Assembly: GCA_038260095.1 (NCBI GenBank)
Contig: JBBSOC010000012.1
Coordinates: 1-40,121, forward strand
DNA from: QHCE01 sp038260095
GTDB lineage: Bacteria; Actinomycetota; Actinomycetes; Mycobacteriales; QHCE01
DNA length: 40,121 bases
Reading direction: 5' to 3'
The notes under the pieces were generated by a model that ran no database searches, was not told the DNA's origin, and saw nothing but the letters and a program-made list of their open reading frames with translations. Positions 22,482-31,009 of the stretch are shown one piece after another. The translations under genes and the position numbers were made by a program. The stretch's first letter is position 1; each line of letters starts with the position of its first letter.

Positions 22482-23540
22482 TCACAGCAGTGCCAGCCCG
22501 GCGATGCCGAGAATGTAAAGCGCAAGAACCGCGATCGAATCCAGACCCATGCGTAGAATCTGCCGCCGCGGGCGAAAAACCAGCCCGGCCATGTAGACAA
22601 TAGTAAGTAGAGCACCCAGCGCCGTCAGATAGATATCGCTGCTGTGAGCCAGCGGAAGCACAGACGAGCCGGATAGCACAGTGGCAATCAAGAACAGCAC
22701 CGGAAGGAAGGCGTTCCCGCCGAAGATGTCGCTGATAGCAAGCTGATAGTCACCGAGCCGGACCGAGGTAAGCCCGGTTGAGATCTCCGGGAGCGAGGTA
22801 GCCACAGCGAGCACGGTGGCGCCGAATAGCACACCCGATAGGCCCAGCCGCCCAAACAGCTCCTCGCCGCTGCGCTCAATCGTCACACCGGCGGCCAGAG
22901 TGGCCAGCGCCGCCACGGCAAAAATGGTTGCTGCGCGGCTGGTGCTCACGCCTTTCTGGGTTGCCTCCTTCTCCTTTTTCTTTTTCGAGTGCCCACGCGG
23001 TTGCTCCTGACTGCCTGGAGCGGCCCCGCTGCCGTGCCACGGCAGGCCGCGTGCAGCCCGACGGACAAGCATTAAGCCGATACCCCACAGGACTGCGATG
23101 AGTAACGCGCCCGGAGTGAGCCGTGCGAATATCAACGATTCCGGCAGCTGAGTTGACATCACCACGACGAGAAGCAACGCAACAACGAGTGCCCCTTCCA
23201 GCAACAGGACCAGCGAGGCGGCAAGATAGGTCAACGGCCGTCGGGGTCTCACGCCGAAGGCGTCCAGAGCTACCAGGACAACGGTTTGAATCGCGATCCC
23301 ACCGAGGATGTTCCCAACCGCAACATCGAGGTCATGCGCCAGAGCCGCGCTGGAAACGATCGCAACCTCGGGGAGGTTGGTTGCCACCGCCAGTAAAATG
23401 GCCCCACCTAACGCCGATCCCAAGCGAAGCCGCTCAGCAATCACATCAGTGGTGTTTGCCAGTTTGATCCCAGCGAGCCAGATCACTGCCGCGGAGGCCA
23501 AGAAGATCGCCAACAAGGCCAAAGAGGGCAGCGACGCCAC
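22482..23540 (-). CDS. Calcium/cation antiporter (CaCA family) membrane protein
   Basis: A 352-residue integral membrane protein with about ten hydrophobic helices. It has the two inverted alpha-repeats of Na+/Ca2+ or Ca2+/H+ exchangers: GGAILLAVATNLPEVAIVSSAALAHDLDVAVGNILGG in the first half and VLFGATVLAVATSLPEISTGLTSVRLGDYQLAISDIFGGN in the second. Each carries the (T/S)xLPE motif with a cation-binding Glu. A hydrophilic loop with a Lys-rich KKKKEKE patch separates the halves, as expected for a cytoplasmic loop. GTG 23540 is chosen because AGGAG lies 6 bases upstream; TTG 23543 is less likely. The ion pair exchanged cannot be determined. It converges with panD. Confidence 0.88.
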   Translation of the reverse strand: MASLPSLALLAIFLASAAVIWLAGIKLANTTDVIAERLRLGSALGGAILLAVATNLPEVAIVSSAALAHDLDVAVGNILGGIAIQTVVLVALDAFGVRPRRPLTYLAASLVLLLEGALVVALLLVVVMSTQLPESLIFARLTPGALLIAVLWGIGLMLVRRAARGLPWHGSGAAPGSQEQPRGHSKKKKEKEATQKGVSTSRAATIFAVAALATLAAGVTIERSGEELFGRLGLSGVLFGATVLAVATSLPEISTGLTSVRLGDYQLAISDIFGGNAFLPVLFLIATVLSGSSVLPLAHSSDIYLTALGALLTIVYMAGLVFRPRRQILRMGLDSIAVLALYILGIAGLALL

Positions 23541-23615
23541 CAAGGACTCCTAAAAACGTAGCTAGGTTGAGGTGTAGCCGAAGCGTAGAGCAAATCCTCA
23601 CATCAAAGACGGCAA

Positions 23616-24494
23616 CTACGCGTTATCGTAGCCCGGCGTGCGACGTGGGTTACTGGAGCTACGCGCTCCCTCTGAGTCCGCGGAATCCTCGGAGCCTTCC
23701 ACAAACAAGTCCAGCGAGCTGCCCGCAATACGGCGCACCGCATCGCGCATCTGGCGAATCTCAGTCTTGATGCGGTCGTGCTTTTCCTGGGACCCCGCCA
23801 TTTCCATGGCCATCGCTTCACGCTGCTGCTCAGCATCAGACCGCGATTTCGCCAACAACGCATCGACCTCATCGCTGGTATGTCGGCGCAGCTCCTTGGA
23901 TTCCCGATCAGCCTTCTCTCGCACCTCGGCGGCGTATTGCTCGGCCTCGATGCGAGCTCGCTCGGTACGAACCTCCACCTCCTTACGCCGTCGATCCGCC
24001 TGAGACTCCGCATCACGTTGCAGCTTCTCCGCCTGCTCACGTGCATCCTTTACCAACTGGTGTGCCGCTTTGGTCTGACCGGCCAGGTCCTTCTCCAGAG
24101 CTGCCCTACGCTCCGCCTCAGCTTTCTCGATCTGCCCACGATGCTCCGCGAGTTCTCGATCCGCACGTTGACGCGCCTCAGCAACCTCATCGTCGAGCAG
24201 CGAAAGGATGCGCTCAACGCGAGCACCCAGATGGCGATATGACGGCTCCCCCACAACGGGAGCGGAGGAACCACGCGTGACCTCTTTGTCCAATTTGCGT
24301 AGTTTGCTGTTCAGCGATTCGTTTTGGCTGAAAAGCTCATCGCGATGCTTGGCCAGCGCGATGAGCTCGGCTTCGATAACAGCAACGAAACGGTCTACCT
24401 GCTTACGGTCATAACCCCGCATCACTTGATCAAACGTGGGCTGGGACGTCTGATTCTTAAACGACACGAAATGGTCGTCGCCGTCGATGGACAT
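23616..24494 (-). CDS. DivIVA-domain coiled-coil protein
   Basis: A 292-residue protein. The DivIVA membrane-binding motif is near the N-terminus (FDQVMRGYDRKQVDRFVAVIEAEL, about 21-44). It is followed by a long charged heptad-type coiled coil (about 40-260), rich in Glu, Arg, Ala and Gln, and a short disordered Ser-rich tail. DivIVA/Wag31 proteins gather at curved membranes and organise polar growth and division in actinobacteria. This one is shorter and different in the tail from the main Wag31, so it is likely a paralogue with a scaffold role. ATG 24494 has AGGA about 8 bases upstream. Confidence 0.85.
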   Translation of the reverse strand: MSIDGDDHFVSFKNQTSQPTFDQVMRGYDRKQVDRFVAVIEAELIALAKHRDELFSQNESLNSKLRKLDKEVTRGSSAPVVGEPSYRHLGARVERILSLLDDEVAEARQRADRELAEHRGQIEKAEAERRAALEKDLAGQTKAAHQLVKDAREQAEKLQRDAESQADRRRKEVEVRTERARIEAEQYAAEVREKADRESKELRRHTSDEVDALLAKSRSDAEQQREAMAMEMAGSQEKHDRIKTEIRQMRDAVRRIAGSSLDLFVEGSEDSADSEGARSSSNPRRTPGYDNA

Positions 24495-24621
24495 GCCTCA
24501 TATCCTGCATCGTTCGGCGGAGAAGTGCACTAGGTATGGCAGATTAGGATGAAAGATCCTTTATGCACCTCATGCAAGCGTTGCTTAGAATGTCCGCCGT
24601 TGAGCCTATTTATTGACGAAG

Positions 24622-25098
24622 TCAGCTCGCAAGGGTCATGGCTTGAAACATCCAGTGCTGCTGCTCGAGCCCTTGGGTGACAGCGATGAGTAGATCCTGC
24701 GTGACCGGATCTGGCTTATCCGTTTGCTCAACGTAGTCTCGGAACCGGTATACCACCATCAGCAGCAGCGCGGCGATGCTCTCCGCGACCAGCTCAGCCT
24801 GCAGATATCCAGAGTCCAACTGCGGAGTCTGCACCGAATCGGCCAGTGTCTTGACCCGACCATCCGGACTTATCCCCAGCGCCGCGGCCCGCTCGGCTAC
24901 TATGTCGGCATGTTCGCGCGCCAGAGTCACAACTTCATCAAGCTGTAGATGCAGTGAACGAAACGTCGGACCAGTCACATTCCAATGAGCCTGCTTGGCC
25001 TGCAATGAAACATCAACTAAATCTACCAACGCCGCTTGCAGCACATTCGCCACAATCTCCCGATCGCCTCCGGTGATAGCACTATCTATGGTGACCAT
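24622..25098 (-). CDS. dps: Dps-family DNA-protection ferritin
   Basis: A 158-residue Dps-like protein. The ferroxidase-site pattern is clear: AKQAHWNVTGPTFRSLHLQLDEVVTLAREHADIVAERAAALG at about 34-75, supplying the His, Asp/Glu ligands that in Dps lie between subunits. The four-helix-bundle C-terminus ends LEQQHWMFQAM. Dps makes 12-subunit cages that oxidise Fe(II) with hydrogen peroxide and can shield DNA. The start ATG 25098 has a strong ribosome site GGAGGG five bases upstream. No long basic tail is present, so strong DNA binding is not assured. It lies upstream of the DivIVA-domain gene on the same strand. Confidence 0.93.
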   Translation of the reverse strand: MVTIDSAITGGDREIVANVLQAALVDLVDVSLQAKQAHWNVTGPTFRSLHLQLDEVVTLAREHADIVAERAAALGISPDGRVKTLADSVQTPQLDSGYLQAELVAESIAALLLMVVYRFRDYVEQTDKPDPVTQDLLIAVTQGLEQQHWMFQAMTLAS

Positions 25099-25220
25099 TA
25101 CATCCCTCCGTCACGGATCCGCAGAATACTTCTCAACTCACGATACCCACTCCTTAGCGGGAGAAACTTTTCTGACAAAATTAATGTCGAAGGATCCCCG
25201 CCCTCTCCCAAGGAACTTTT

Positions 25221-25412
25221 ATGGCTGAGCACGATCACCCGTGGTTTCGGCAGGAGCGATACGCACTGCTCATCGTCCTTGCCGTACTCGGCTCGGTGAT
25301 GTTGTTGTTAGCTCTTGCCCAGCGCAACGACGCCGGCAATAAGATAATCTCAACGCCAGGACAAACCAGCTCACCCACCAACGGCGTCACGACAAGCGTT
25401 CAGCCCAGCTAG
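25221..25412 (+). CDS. Small single-pass membrane protein
   Basis: A 63-residue protein. A charged N-terminus (MAEHDHPWFRQERY) is followed by one hydrophobic helix at about 15-33 (ALLIVLAVLGSVMLLLALA), and a Thr/Ser/Pro-rich tail that is probably outside the cell. No known family is recognised. ATG 25221 has a purine-rich AAGGAA site 5-7 bases upstream. It stands alone between divergent dps and the converging lipoprotein gene. Confidence 0.6.
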   Translation: MAEHDHPWFRQERYALLIVLAVLGSVMLLLALAQRNDAGNKIISTPGQTSSPTNGVTTSVQPS

Positions 25413-25424
25413 CCGGCCGCTAAC

Positions 25425-26621
25425 TCAGCCTGCTCGCAGCTGCTGCCAGGCCCGATGCCAGTCCGGGTACGCTACGCAGGATTCGTTGCGTCCGTCTACG
25501 CATCGGCGCTGCGGCGCGGTGGCAATCCAAACGTTGCGATAGTAACTCTCGTCGCTCGCATGATAAGTCTGACAAAAGTTCTTATCCACGGTGTTCGCAC
25601 AAGCGCCGGCCACCGCTGGAGCTTGCCCGTAATACTCCGAAATCTGCGCATTGATCTTCGCGTCCAGCACATGATCCATCCAGCGGTACATGCAAGAAGG
25701 ATGTTTGGCGCCACGCAGCAGCATCCAGGTATCGGAGTTGCCGACTGTGCCTGAGGCTGGTAGCACAGTCTGCACTTTTGTGCCCCGCGCCTGCATCAGC
25801 GAGATCACTGCCTGATTTGCCAGCCCGATCACCGAACTGCCTTCCTCGAATGCGCGCACCTGTTCTGTGTAATCGCTCCAATACAGGTTCGTATTCTGTT
25901 GCGCTACTCGTACCTGCTCGATCACAGCAGAAAACTGCTCGCGGTTAAGCGCGTAGGGATTCTGAATTTTCAGCTCAGGCTTCGTGGTACGCAACGCAAG
26001 TGCGGCAGCGGCCAGCGAAATTGCGTCGTCACGGATCATCACTTTCTGGTGGTAAGACGGGTCGGCGGCAAAAAGTGGCGCAAGGGAGACGGGCGCGGCC
26101 TTCACCCGATCCGGACGCCAAGTGAGCAGAGAGGCGGTGCGCCCCAGCGGAGCACCGTAAGCGTGGCCCCCAAACGAGTTCCACGGTTGCATGCGCAGAC
26201 CTGGCACCACATCATGGTAATTTTTGATCAGCTCAGTATTGACCGGTTCGACCGAGCCGTTGCCTATTAGCTCGCCGGAAAGCTCACCAGGCGCGGATAC
26301 TCCATCGTAGGCATTGCTGTCGATCAGATCGCGCATCTGCTCGGAGGAAGTGACCGTTTTTACACTGACCTTGCAGCCAGTGCGCTGCTCGAATGGCCGA
26401 ACCCAGTCCACACCGGAGTCGGTAGAGCCGTTCTCCACTAAGCCGGGCCATGCGATGAGATTGAGACTGCCCTCTGCGTTGCCAAGCGCGCCCCGAATTT
26501 CCGACGCGGTTTCGCTACCGCCACAGCCGGCAAGCAAACTTACCGTGAGCACCCCCGCGACTACGCCCGCGGCGAGTCGAAGTTGGTTCCGTAAGCTAGC
26601 AATGGTCCTAGCGATGTCCAC
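25425..26621 (-). CDS. PotD-like periplasmic substrate-binding lipoprotein
   Basis: A 398-residue exported lipoprotein. The signal peptide (RNQLRLAAGVVAGVLTVSLLAGCGG) has the lipobox LLAGC with Cys33. The mature part resembles spermidine/putrescine-type binding proteins: SLNLIAWPGLVENG, FEQRTGCKVSVKTVTSSEQMRDLI, DGVSAPGELSGELI, VPGLRMQPWNSFGGHAYGAPLG, and a C-terminal lobe with RWMDHVLDAKINAQISEYYGQAPA. It should bind a polyamine or other small cation outside the membrane. No ATPase or permease gene is adjacent, so its transporter must be elsewhere or it acts in sensing. The start is GTG with no strong ribosome site. Confidence 0.82.
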   Translation of the reverse strand: MDIARTIASLRNQLRLAAGVVAGVLTVSLLAGCGGSETASEIRGALGNAEGSLNLIAWPGLVENGSTDSGVDWVRPFEQRTGCKVSVKTVTSSEQMRDLIDSNAYDGVSAPGELSGELIGNGSVEPVNTELIKNYHDVVPGLRMQPWNSFGGHAYGAPLGRTASLLTWRPDRVKAAPVSLAPLFAADPSYHQKVMIRDDAISLAAAALALRTTKPELKIQNPYALNREQFSAVIEQVRVAQQNTNLYWSDYTEQVRAFEEGSSVIGLANQAVISLMQARGTKVQTVLPASGTVGNSDTWMLLRGAKHPSCMYRWMDHVLDAKINAQISEYYGQAPAVAGACANTVDKNFCQTYHASDESYYRNVWIATAPQRRCVDGRNESCVAYPDWHRAWQQLRAG

Positions 26622-26682
26622 AATGGGAGATTATGAAGTATCACTACTCGTAACTGTGTAACCAGCCAGGCTTTCGGCTCTA

Positions 26683-26694
26683 AGAGGGCCCTCT
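26683..26694. promoter_or_regulatory. 12-bp palindrome upstream of hotdog-fold gene
   Basis: AGAGGGCCCTCT is a perfect palindrome 20 bases before GTG 26714. It could be an operator or an RNA stem near the ribosome site GAGG. Nothing else supports a role. Confidence 0.3.
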
Positions 26695-26713
26695 AATTCC
26701 AAAGAGGTACACC

Positions 26714-27565
26714 GTGTCCCTACCCAATACGGCGATGAGCCCACTGGTAGTCGCCGCGCGATTTCGCGGGCCGCATCACTCGGGCAATGGCGGATACACC
26801 GCTGGCGCGCTCGCCCAACGGCTCCTACAGCTATCCGGCACAGCAGGCACCCTTGGTCAGGCGGTCACGGTCACGCTTGCGCTTCCGCCGCCGTTGGATA
26901 CTCCACTGCCGCTTACCGTGCCGTCACCGACGCAGTTGCACGCCCGCACCGCCGACGGACAGCTCGTAGCCGAAGCCGAGCTGGCTGATGCCAGCGCGAC
27001 GCTCAAAGCCGCCCCTGGACCAGTGAGCATGCAGGTGGCTACGACTAGCAGCACCCAATATCGAGGGCTGAGTGATCACCCATTTCCCTACTGCTTCAGC
27101 TGTGGCACTGCGCGCGAGCCGGCAGATGCGCTGCGCTTGTTTGCCGGACCGATCCCCGGCCGCGATGCCACAGTGGCTGCAGCGTGGACCCCGCACTCCA
27201 ACCTCAGCCGAGCAGCCATGCCACCGGGGCTTGAGGGCGGCACCACGGAGCCAACCGCGAACTCTGCGTCCCACGACAACGATTACGTTGCGATGCCGGC
27301 AGTGTGGGCCGCGCTGGATTGCCCTGGGGCCTGGGCAACTGACTTTGATTACGGGCGGCCCATTGTGTTGGGGCGGATCAGCGCCGCGATCTACCACGAT
27401 TTAACGGTGAGACAGGAGTACGTGGTGGTCGGCCACTGTCTACGCAAGCAAGGAAGAAAAGCCTTTACTGTCACCGCGGTGTATGACACCAACAATCAAC
27501 TGATGGCCGCCGCGGAAGCGCTGTGGATAGCGGTCAATCCAGCAACCTTCGCCGGCCTTAACTAG
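26714..27565 (+). CDS. Hotdog-fold protein, thioesterase-like
   Basis: A 283-residue protein. The N-terminal half starts FRGPHHSGNGGYTAGALAQRLLQL, a hotdog-fold opening with an active-site-type Asn-Gly-Gly segment. The middle has a Cys motif YCFSCGTAREPADALRLFAGP. The C-terminal half (AMPAVWAALDCPGAWA, then VVVGHCLRKQGRKAFTVTAVYDTNNQLMAAAEALWIAV) looks like a second hotdog strand set. Such double-hotdog proteins often act as acyl-CoA thioesterases or dehydratases. The substrate is unknown. GTG 26714 has GAGG 7-9 bases upstream. Neighbours give no metabolic context. Confidence 0.7.
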   Translation: MSLPNTAMSPLVVAARFRGPHHSGNGGYTAGALAQRLLQLSGTAGTLGQAVTVTLALPPPLDTPLPLTVPSPTQLHARTADGQLVAEAELADASATLKAAPGPVSMQVATTSSTQYRGLSDHPFPYCFSCGTAREPADALRLFAGPIPGRDATVAAAWTPHSNLSRAAMPPGLEGGTTEPTANSASHDNDYVAMPAVWAALDCPGAWATDFDYGRPIVLGRISAAIYHDLTVRQEYVVVGHCLRKQGRKAFTVTAVYDTNNQLMAAAEALWIAVNPATFAGLN

Positions 27566-27596
27566 CTGCCCAACAGCTCTGCCACTCAACAGCACA

Positions 27597-28556
27597 CTAG
27601 CGGTGCGGGCGGATGCCCCAGCTCCCTGTCCAACGCTGGCCGGGCTGTAACACGATCAAGCTCTCTCGACTGTTGAACGCATCTGGTGGGCAGGTCATGG
27701 GCTCGATCGCCACCACCTCACCGGAACGGCCAGTCACGCCCGCGCCGGTGTACACCTGCAACCAGCTAAACGCCGAATCTTGCCATACCTCGACGCCGCG
27801 CGAACCGTCCGGCAGCGCAAGCCGGGAGCGAGCAATACCGTCGGCGCCATGGCGTACACCAGTGAACGTGGTATCCAGCGCAAGCTCGGGGAACGGAGTC
27901 AACGAGCGGAAGTCGTACTCTGTTTCAGCCACTTGAACTCTGCTGATCGGGCGTTTCTGATCATCAACGAGGAGTCGCCAGGTTACCGGCAGCTGCAGCA
28001 TCAGACCGTCAAGTCGAGCACCAGGAACGCCCACATAAGGATGCGCGCCAAGTCCGAACGGACAAGGCTTCTCACCTACGTTGGTCGCAACATGGGTAGC
28101 TCGCAACCCATCAGAGGACACGTGCCACATAGTGGACAGCTTCAGCGGCCACGGATACCCCGGCTGCGGGGCCAGCAGACAGCTCAGGGTCACGGCGTCA
28201 TCTCGGCGTTGTGAGCATTGCCACGGCAGCCATCGAGACAGACCGTGGATGGCGTTGCGCAGCTCGGGTTCGGAGTGCGGCAGCGAAAAGGAATCACCGC
28301 GAAAGGTGTAATCGCCGCTTGCGAGTCGATTCGGCCAGGGCGCAAGGACCTGCCCAGCCGCAGCCGGTGGCAGCTCGTGCTCGGAGTAACCGGCGAGCAG
28401 CGCTTCACCCTCGACCTCGTAGCTGCGGATCCCGCCACCCAGCTGCACCAGCGTGGCCCGATGGTTGCCTGAGCTGATGCTCCACTGCTCCCCTGAGGGG
28501 TAGGGCCAATCACCGCCCACGCTGACCCGTTTTTGTCCAGACCACCGCACCGCCAT
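27597..28556 (-). CDS. Aldose 1-epimerase family protein
   Basis: A 319-residue beta-sandwich enzyme of the galactose mutarotase type. It shows LAPWPNRLASGDYTFRG (about 91-107, with the substrate-binding Asn-Arg), NAIHGLSRW with catalytic-type His near 123, GLGAHPYVGVPG (second His, about 174), and the acidic end EPMTCPPDAFN (catalytic Glu near 284). It should interconvert the alpha and beta forms of a sugar. This is the bacterial DUF4432/GalM-like branch, so the exact sugar is uncertain. ATG 28556 has AGGGG 7 bases upstream. No sugar-utilisation genes are nearby. Confidence 0.88.
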   Translation of the reverse strand: MAVRWSGQKRVSVGGDWPYPSGEQWSISSGNHRATLVQLGGGIRSYEVEGEALLAGYSEHELPPAAAGQVLAPWPNRLASGDYTFRGDSFSLPHSEPELRNAIHGLSRWLPWQCSQRRDDAVTLSCLLAPQPGYPWPLKLSTMWHVSSDGLRATHVATNVGEKPCPFGLGAHPYVGVPGARLDGLMLQLPVTWRLLVDDQKRPISRVQVAETEYDFRSLTPFPELALDTTFTGVRHGADGIARSRLALPDGSRGVEVWQDSAFSWLQVYTGAGVTGRSGEVVAIEPMTCPPDAFNSRESLIVLQPGQRWTGSWGIRPHR

Positions 28557-28615
28557 GCATAACCCCTAAATGTCAGCTGACCACGATCTTATCGAAGCTG
28601 GCGTTTGGTCTATTG

Positions 28616-30697
28616 CTACTCGGCAACGCTGGCTGAGGCAATGCGGTGCAGCGCAAGCGTGTGGCTAGTCTCGTTGCGCTCATCTTCGGCTCGCAGATAA
28701 CCCGCTCCTACCGCAAGCGGTCGCACACACCTGCACTGCAGTGCGCCTTGGGCATCAATGAATCGGATCCATAGCTGCTGCTTGCCGGCGATACAGGCGT
28801 AAATCAAACCCATGATAGCTTCACTACCAGCGCCAAGGTCAGTATCTATTGCGCCACTGCTGCCGCTGTCTGTGTTGCCGATTCGGGAAACCCGCTGCAG
28901 GATCCGGCGCCGCTCCTCGCCAGAATGTATGCGCGTAATTGCCTCCTGAGCGTCGCGTTGCAGCTGTTCGAGGGTGCGGGGAGGCGCCGGCCGTTCAGGC
29001 TCAAGAGGTCGAGTGCGGAGCGCTCGCCGGCGTGTCGGAGCGCTAAGAACTAACGCACCGGAGGCATCTTCCTCAGCAGCGGCATACCCGGCTGATCTCA
29101 ATGTTGACACTAGCGTTACTGCCGCGGTATTTGCGATGAGCACAGCCGGAGCTAACCGGCGTAGTCGCAGCTGCGCACAGCGCGGATCGGCAAGGAGCGC
29201 AGCAATCAGAGATTCGTCACCACTGTGCAGGTAGGCCGAGGCGCCCCCTACCCGCAAGCCACCGTGCCGGCGGGCGGCGTCGTCAATGAGATAACTCAAT
29301 GCCTGCGGAGTGCCGGTCGCGGAGTTGGTAGCAAAAAATCGGTGCAGATCGTCCCGACTCCAGCCCGTGTCCAGCGCCCTACGCAAACTATCGGCGGTGA
29401 CGCGATACACCGTGGCAGCGCCTGCCGATTCCACGGTCGCCAACAGCGCAATGTCATGGGCCAGCTCGCTGGTGAGTGGGCCAGGAGCGATCACTGTGAG
29501 GTCCGCCTGGACCAGGACATGATCGACAGGTGCCGGTAGCAGCTTGTTGAGCACATCAGCCGAATCTTCAGCGCTCAGCAGCGCTCGCCCAAAACCGGTC
29601 AGTCCGTAGTGGTTAGGTGTTCTGCTATTCATGCCGAGTACACCGAGCGTGGCAGCCTCGATGAGCACAGCCCGCACGATGGGTGCGCGCGACCCATCTG
29701 GGGCAAGCTCAGCTGCCGCGATTCGCACCGGAGCTCGCCAGGTAAGTAGTTCCAACATCGCCGCTGGCGTGGTGACTGCGGCAGTTGGGAGATCCGCGAA
29801 GCAGGTGAGCAACTGCTGACGCAGCCACGGCGCTTCGCTACAAGCGAGTTCCACGCTCAAGGGGGCAATGCGTCGAGCGCGTTCGTCGCGGCGCTCAACA
29901 AAGCTCGGCTGGCGTCGCATGCTCAGCCATGCTCGGGCCAGCGTTGTCCATCGCTGTCCCGGAGAGTCCGTTCGCCAGTGATCAAAAACCGCAGTTGGTA
30001 GCCAGCTCTCGACCTCAACCTCGCCGACGCCGTCGAGGCCCAGCAGTCCAGAGGCGTAACAGAGCTCCAGCAGCAAAGCGACCATCTCGGGATCGATGCT
30101 TGCGCTCTTAGCTATACGAGACAGTTCGCGAGTAGAAACGCCGCCCGCGCGCAGCTGGAGAACTGGTTGCTGCGCGCAAGTGGTCAGCAGCTGTTCGGCC
30201 AGCCGGATAAGTTCTGCTGCTGAGCCTGCCCCCGCATGATCTAGCGCGACTCCATCAATCATGGTGATCGGCAAGGTGGGGAGGCGCGGTGGAAGTGGGG
30301 GGTACTGCGCTGCGAGCGGTTGCAGGCTCTCGATCTCAAACTTTCCGGCGACGAAGAGAGCGTCCCCTTTCGACCACGCCAAAGCCAACTGCCGCAACGT
30401 GCTGTAAGCGTTACGGAGGGTCGCGGCATCTGGTTCGACCTGCAAGATTCTGCTCAGCTGCTGCCGAGGCGTGTCGCCGGTGGAGTGCAGCACGCTCAGT
30501 AGCACGAGCGTAACGTAATCCAGCTGGAGGGCGGCAAGATTCAACGAGCTGCGACTAGAAGCTCGGGCTGCTAAGGCGTCAAAATCCGGTGGCGGCGGAC
30601 TCATCAGATCGGGGCGGGCCGTGAGCAGCGCTGACAGCGCAGGCTCGTCAAGCTCACGCAAGAATTGGGCGAACTCGGACGTGTCAGCGATAGTCAT
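28616..30697 (-). CDS. Helicase-associated (XPB/Ssl2 N-terminal-like) protein
   Basis: A 693-residue protein with no helicase motor motifs. It opens MTIADTSEFAQFLRELDEPALSALLTARPDLMSPPPPDFDALAARASSRSSL, the conserved start of actinobacterial helicase-associated proteins, in which mycobacterial members sit next to an XPB-type helicase gene. Winged-helix-like segments follow (LNLAALQLDYVTLVLLSVL). A conserved central region has VLVQADLTVIAPGPLTSELAHDIALLATVESAGAATVYRVTADSLRRALDTGWS. A C-terminal WYL-like part is seen (LIYACIAGKQQLWIRFIDAQGALQCRCVRPLAVGAGYLRAEDE). A DNA-repair role is only inferred. ATG 30697 replaces an upstream in-frame start at 30979 because the extra 94 residues overlap another gene. 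Confidence 0.85.
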   Translation of the reverse strand: MTIADTSEFAQFLRELDEPALSALLTARPDLMSPPPPDFDALAARASSRSSLNLAALQLDYVTLVLLSVLHSTGDTPRQQLSRILQVEPDAATLRNAYSTLRQLALAWSKGDALFVAGKFEIESLQPLAAQYPPLPPRLPTLPITMIDGVALDHAGAGSAAELIRLAEQLLTTCAQQPVLQLRAGGVSTRELSRIAKSASIDPEMVALLLELCYASGLLGLDGVGEVEVESWLPTAVFDHWRTDSPGQRWTTLARAWLSMRRQPSFVERRDERARRIAPLSVELACSEAPWLRQQLLTCFADLPTAAVTTPAAMLELLTWRAPVRIAAAELAPDGSRAPIVRAVLIEAATLGVLGMNSRTPNHYGLTGFGRALLSAEDSADVLNKLLPAPVDHVLVQADLTVIAPGPLTSELAHDIALLATVESAGAATVYRVTADSLRRALDTGWSRDDLHRFFATNSATGTPQALSYLIDDAARRHGGLRVGGASAYLHSGDESLIAALLADPRCAQLRLRRLAPAVLIANTAAVTLVSTLRSAGYAAAEEDASGALVLSAPTRRRALRTRPLEPERPAPPRTLEQLQRDAQEAITRIHSGEERRRILQRVSRIGNTDSGSSGAIDTDLGAGSEAIMGLIYACIAGKQQLWIRFIDAQGALQCRCVRPLAVGAGYLRAEDERNETSHTLALHRIASASVAE

Positions 30698-30787
30698 CCC
30701 TACAACGCTATCCGACTTGCCAGCGGAGAAATTCTTGGAGAGGCTTAGAGCCGATTTAGAGTGTTCGGATCTAACAAAGGAGCGGCG

Positions 30788-31009
30788 ATGGGTGGACAGC
30801 GGGATTCGCGACCGGAAACTACAACGACGGACAGCCAGGTCGACAAACTGCAGGTTTCGGAGTTGCTCGGCGAGTTTCAGGGCGCAAGCAGTCCGTTTGG
30901 CGATGTGCGATTTCCATTGCCACCCCATGAGCTTCGTGAACCTGGCGCCAGACTTCCTATGCCGGCTGCATCCGCCCATGAAACTGTGCAGCTGACTGAG
31001 CAGCCGTGA
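30788..31009 (+). CDS. Small protein upstream of XRE/DUF5753 regulator
   Basis: A 73-residue hydrophilic protein (MGGQRDSRPETTTTDSQVDKLQVSELLGEFQG, then a Pro-rich tail). ATG 30788 has a strong ribosome site AAAGGAG 5 bases upstream, which supports a real gene. It overlaps the regulator start by one base (TGATG), so they are coupled. No family is recognised. Its place in an XRE-DUF397 operon suggests a partner or target of the regulator. Confidence 0.65.
   Translation: MGGQRDSRPETTTTDSQVDKLQVSELLGEFQGASSPFGDVRFPLPPHELREPGARLPMPAASAHETVQLTEQP

Noticed and set aside
30698..30979. 94-residue N-terminal extension of the helicase-associated protein
   Set aside because: It overlaps the small gene at 30788, is low in family likeness, and ATG 30697 starts the conserved sequence.
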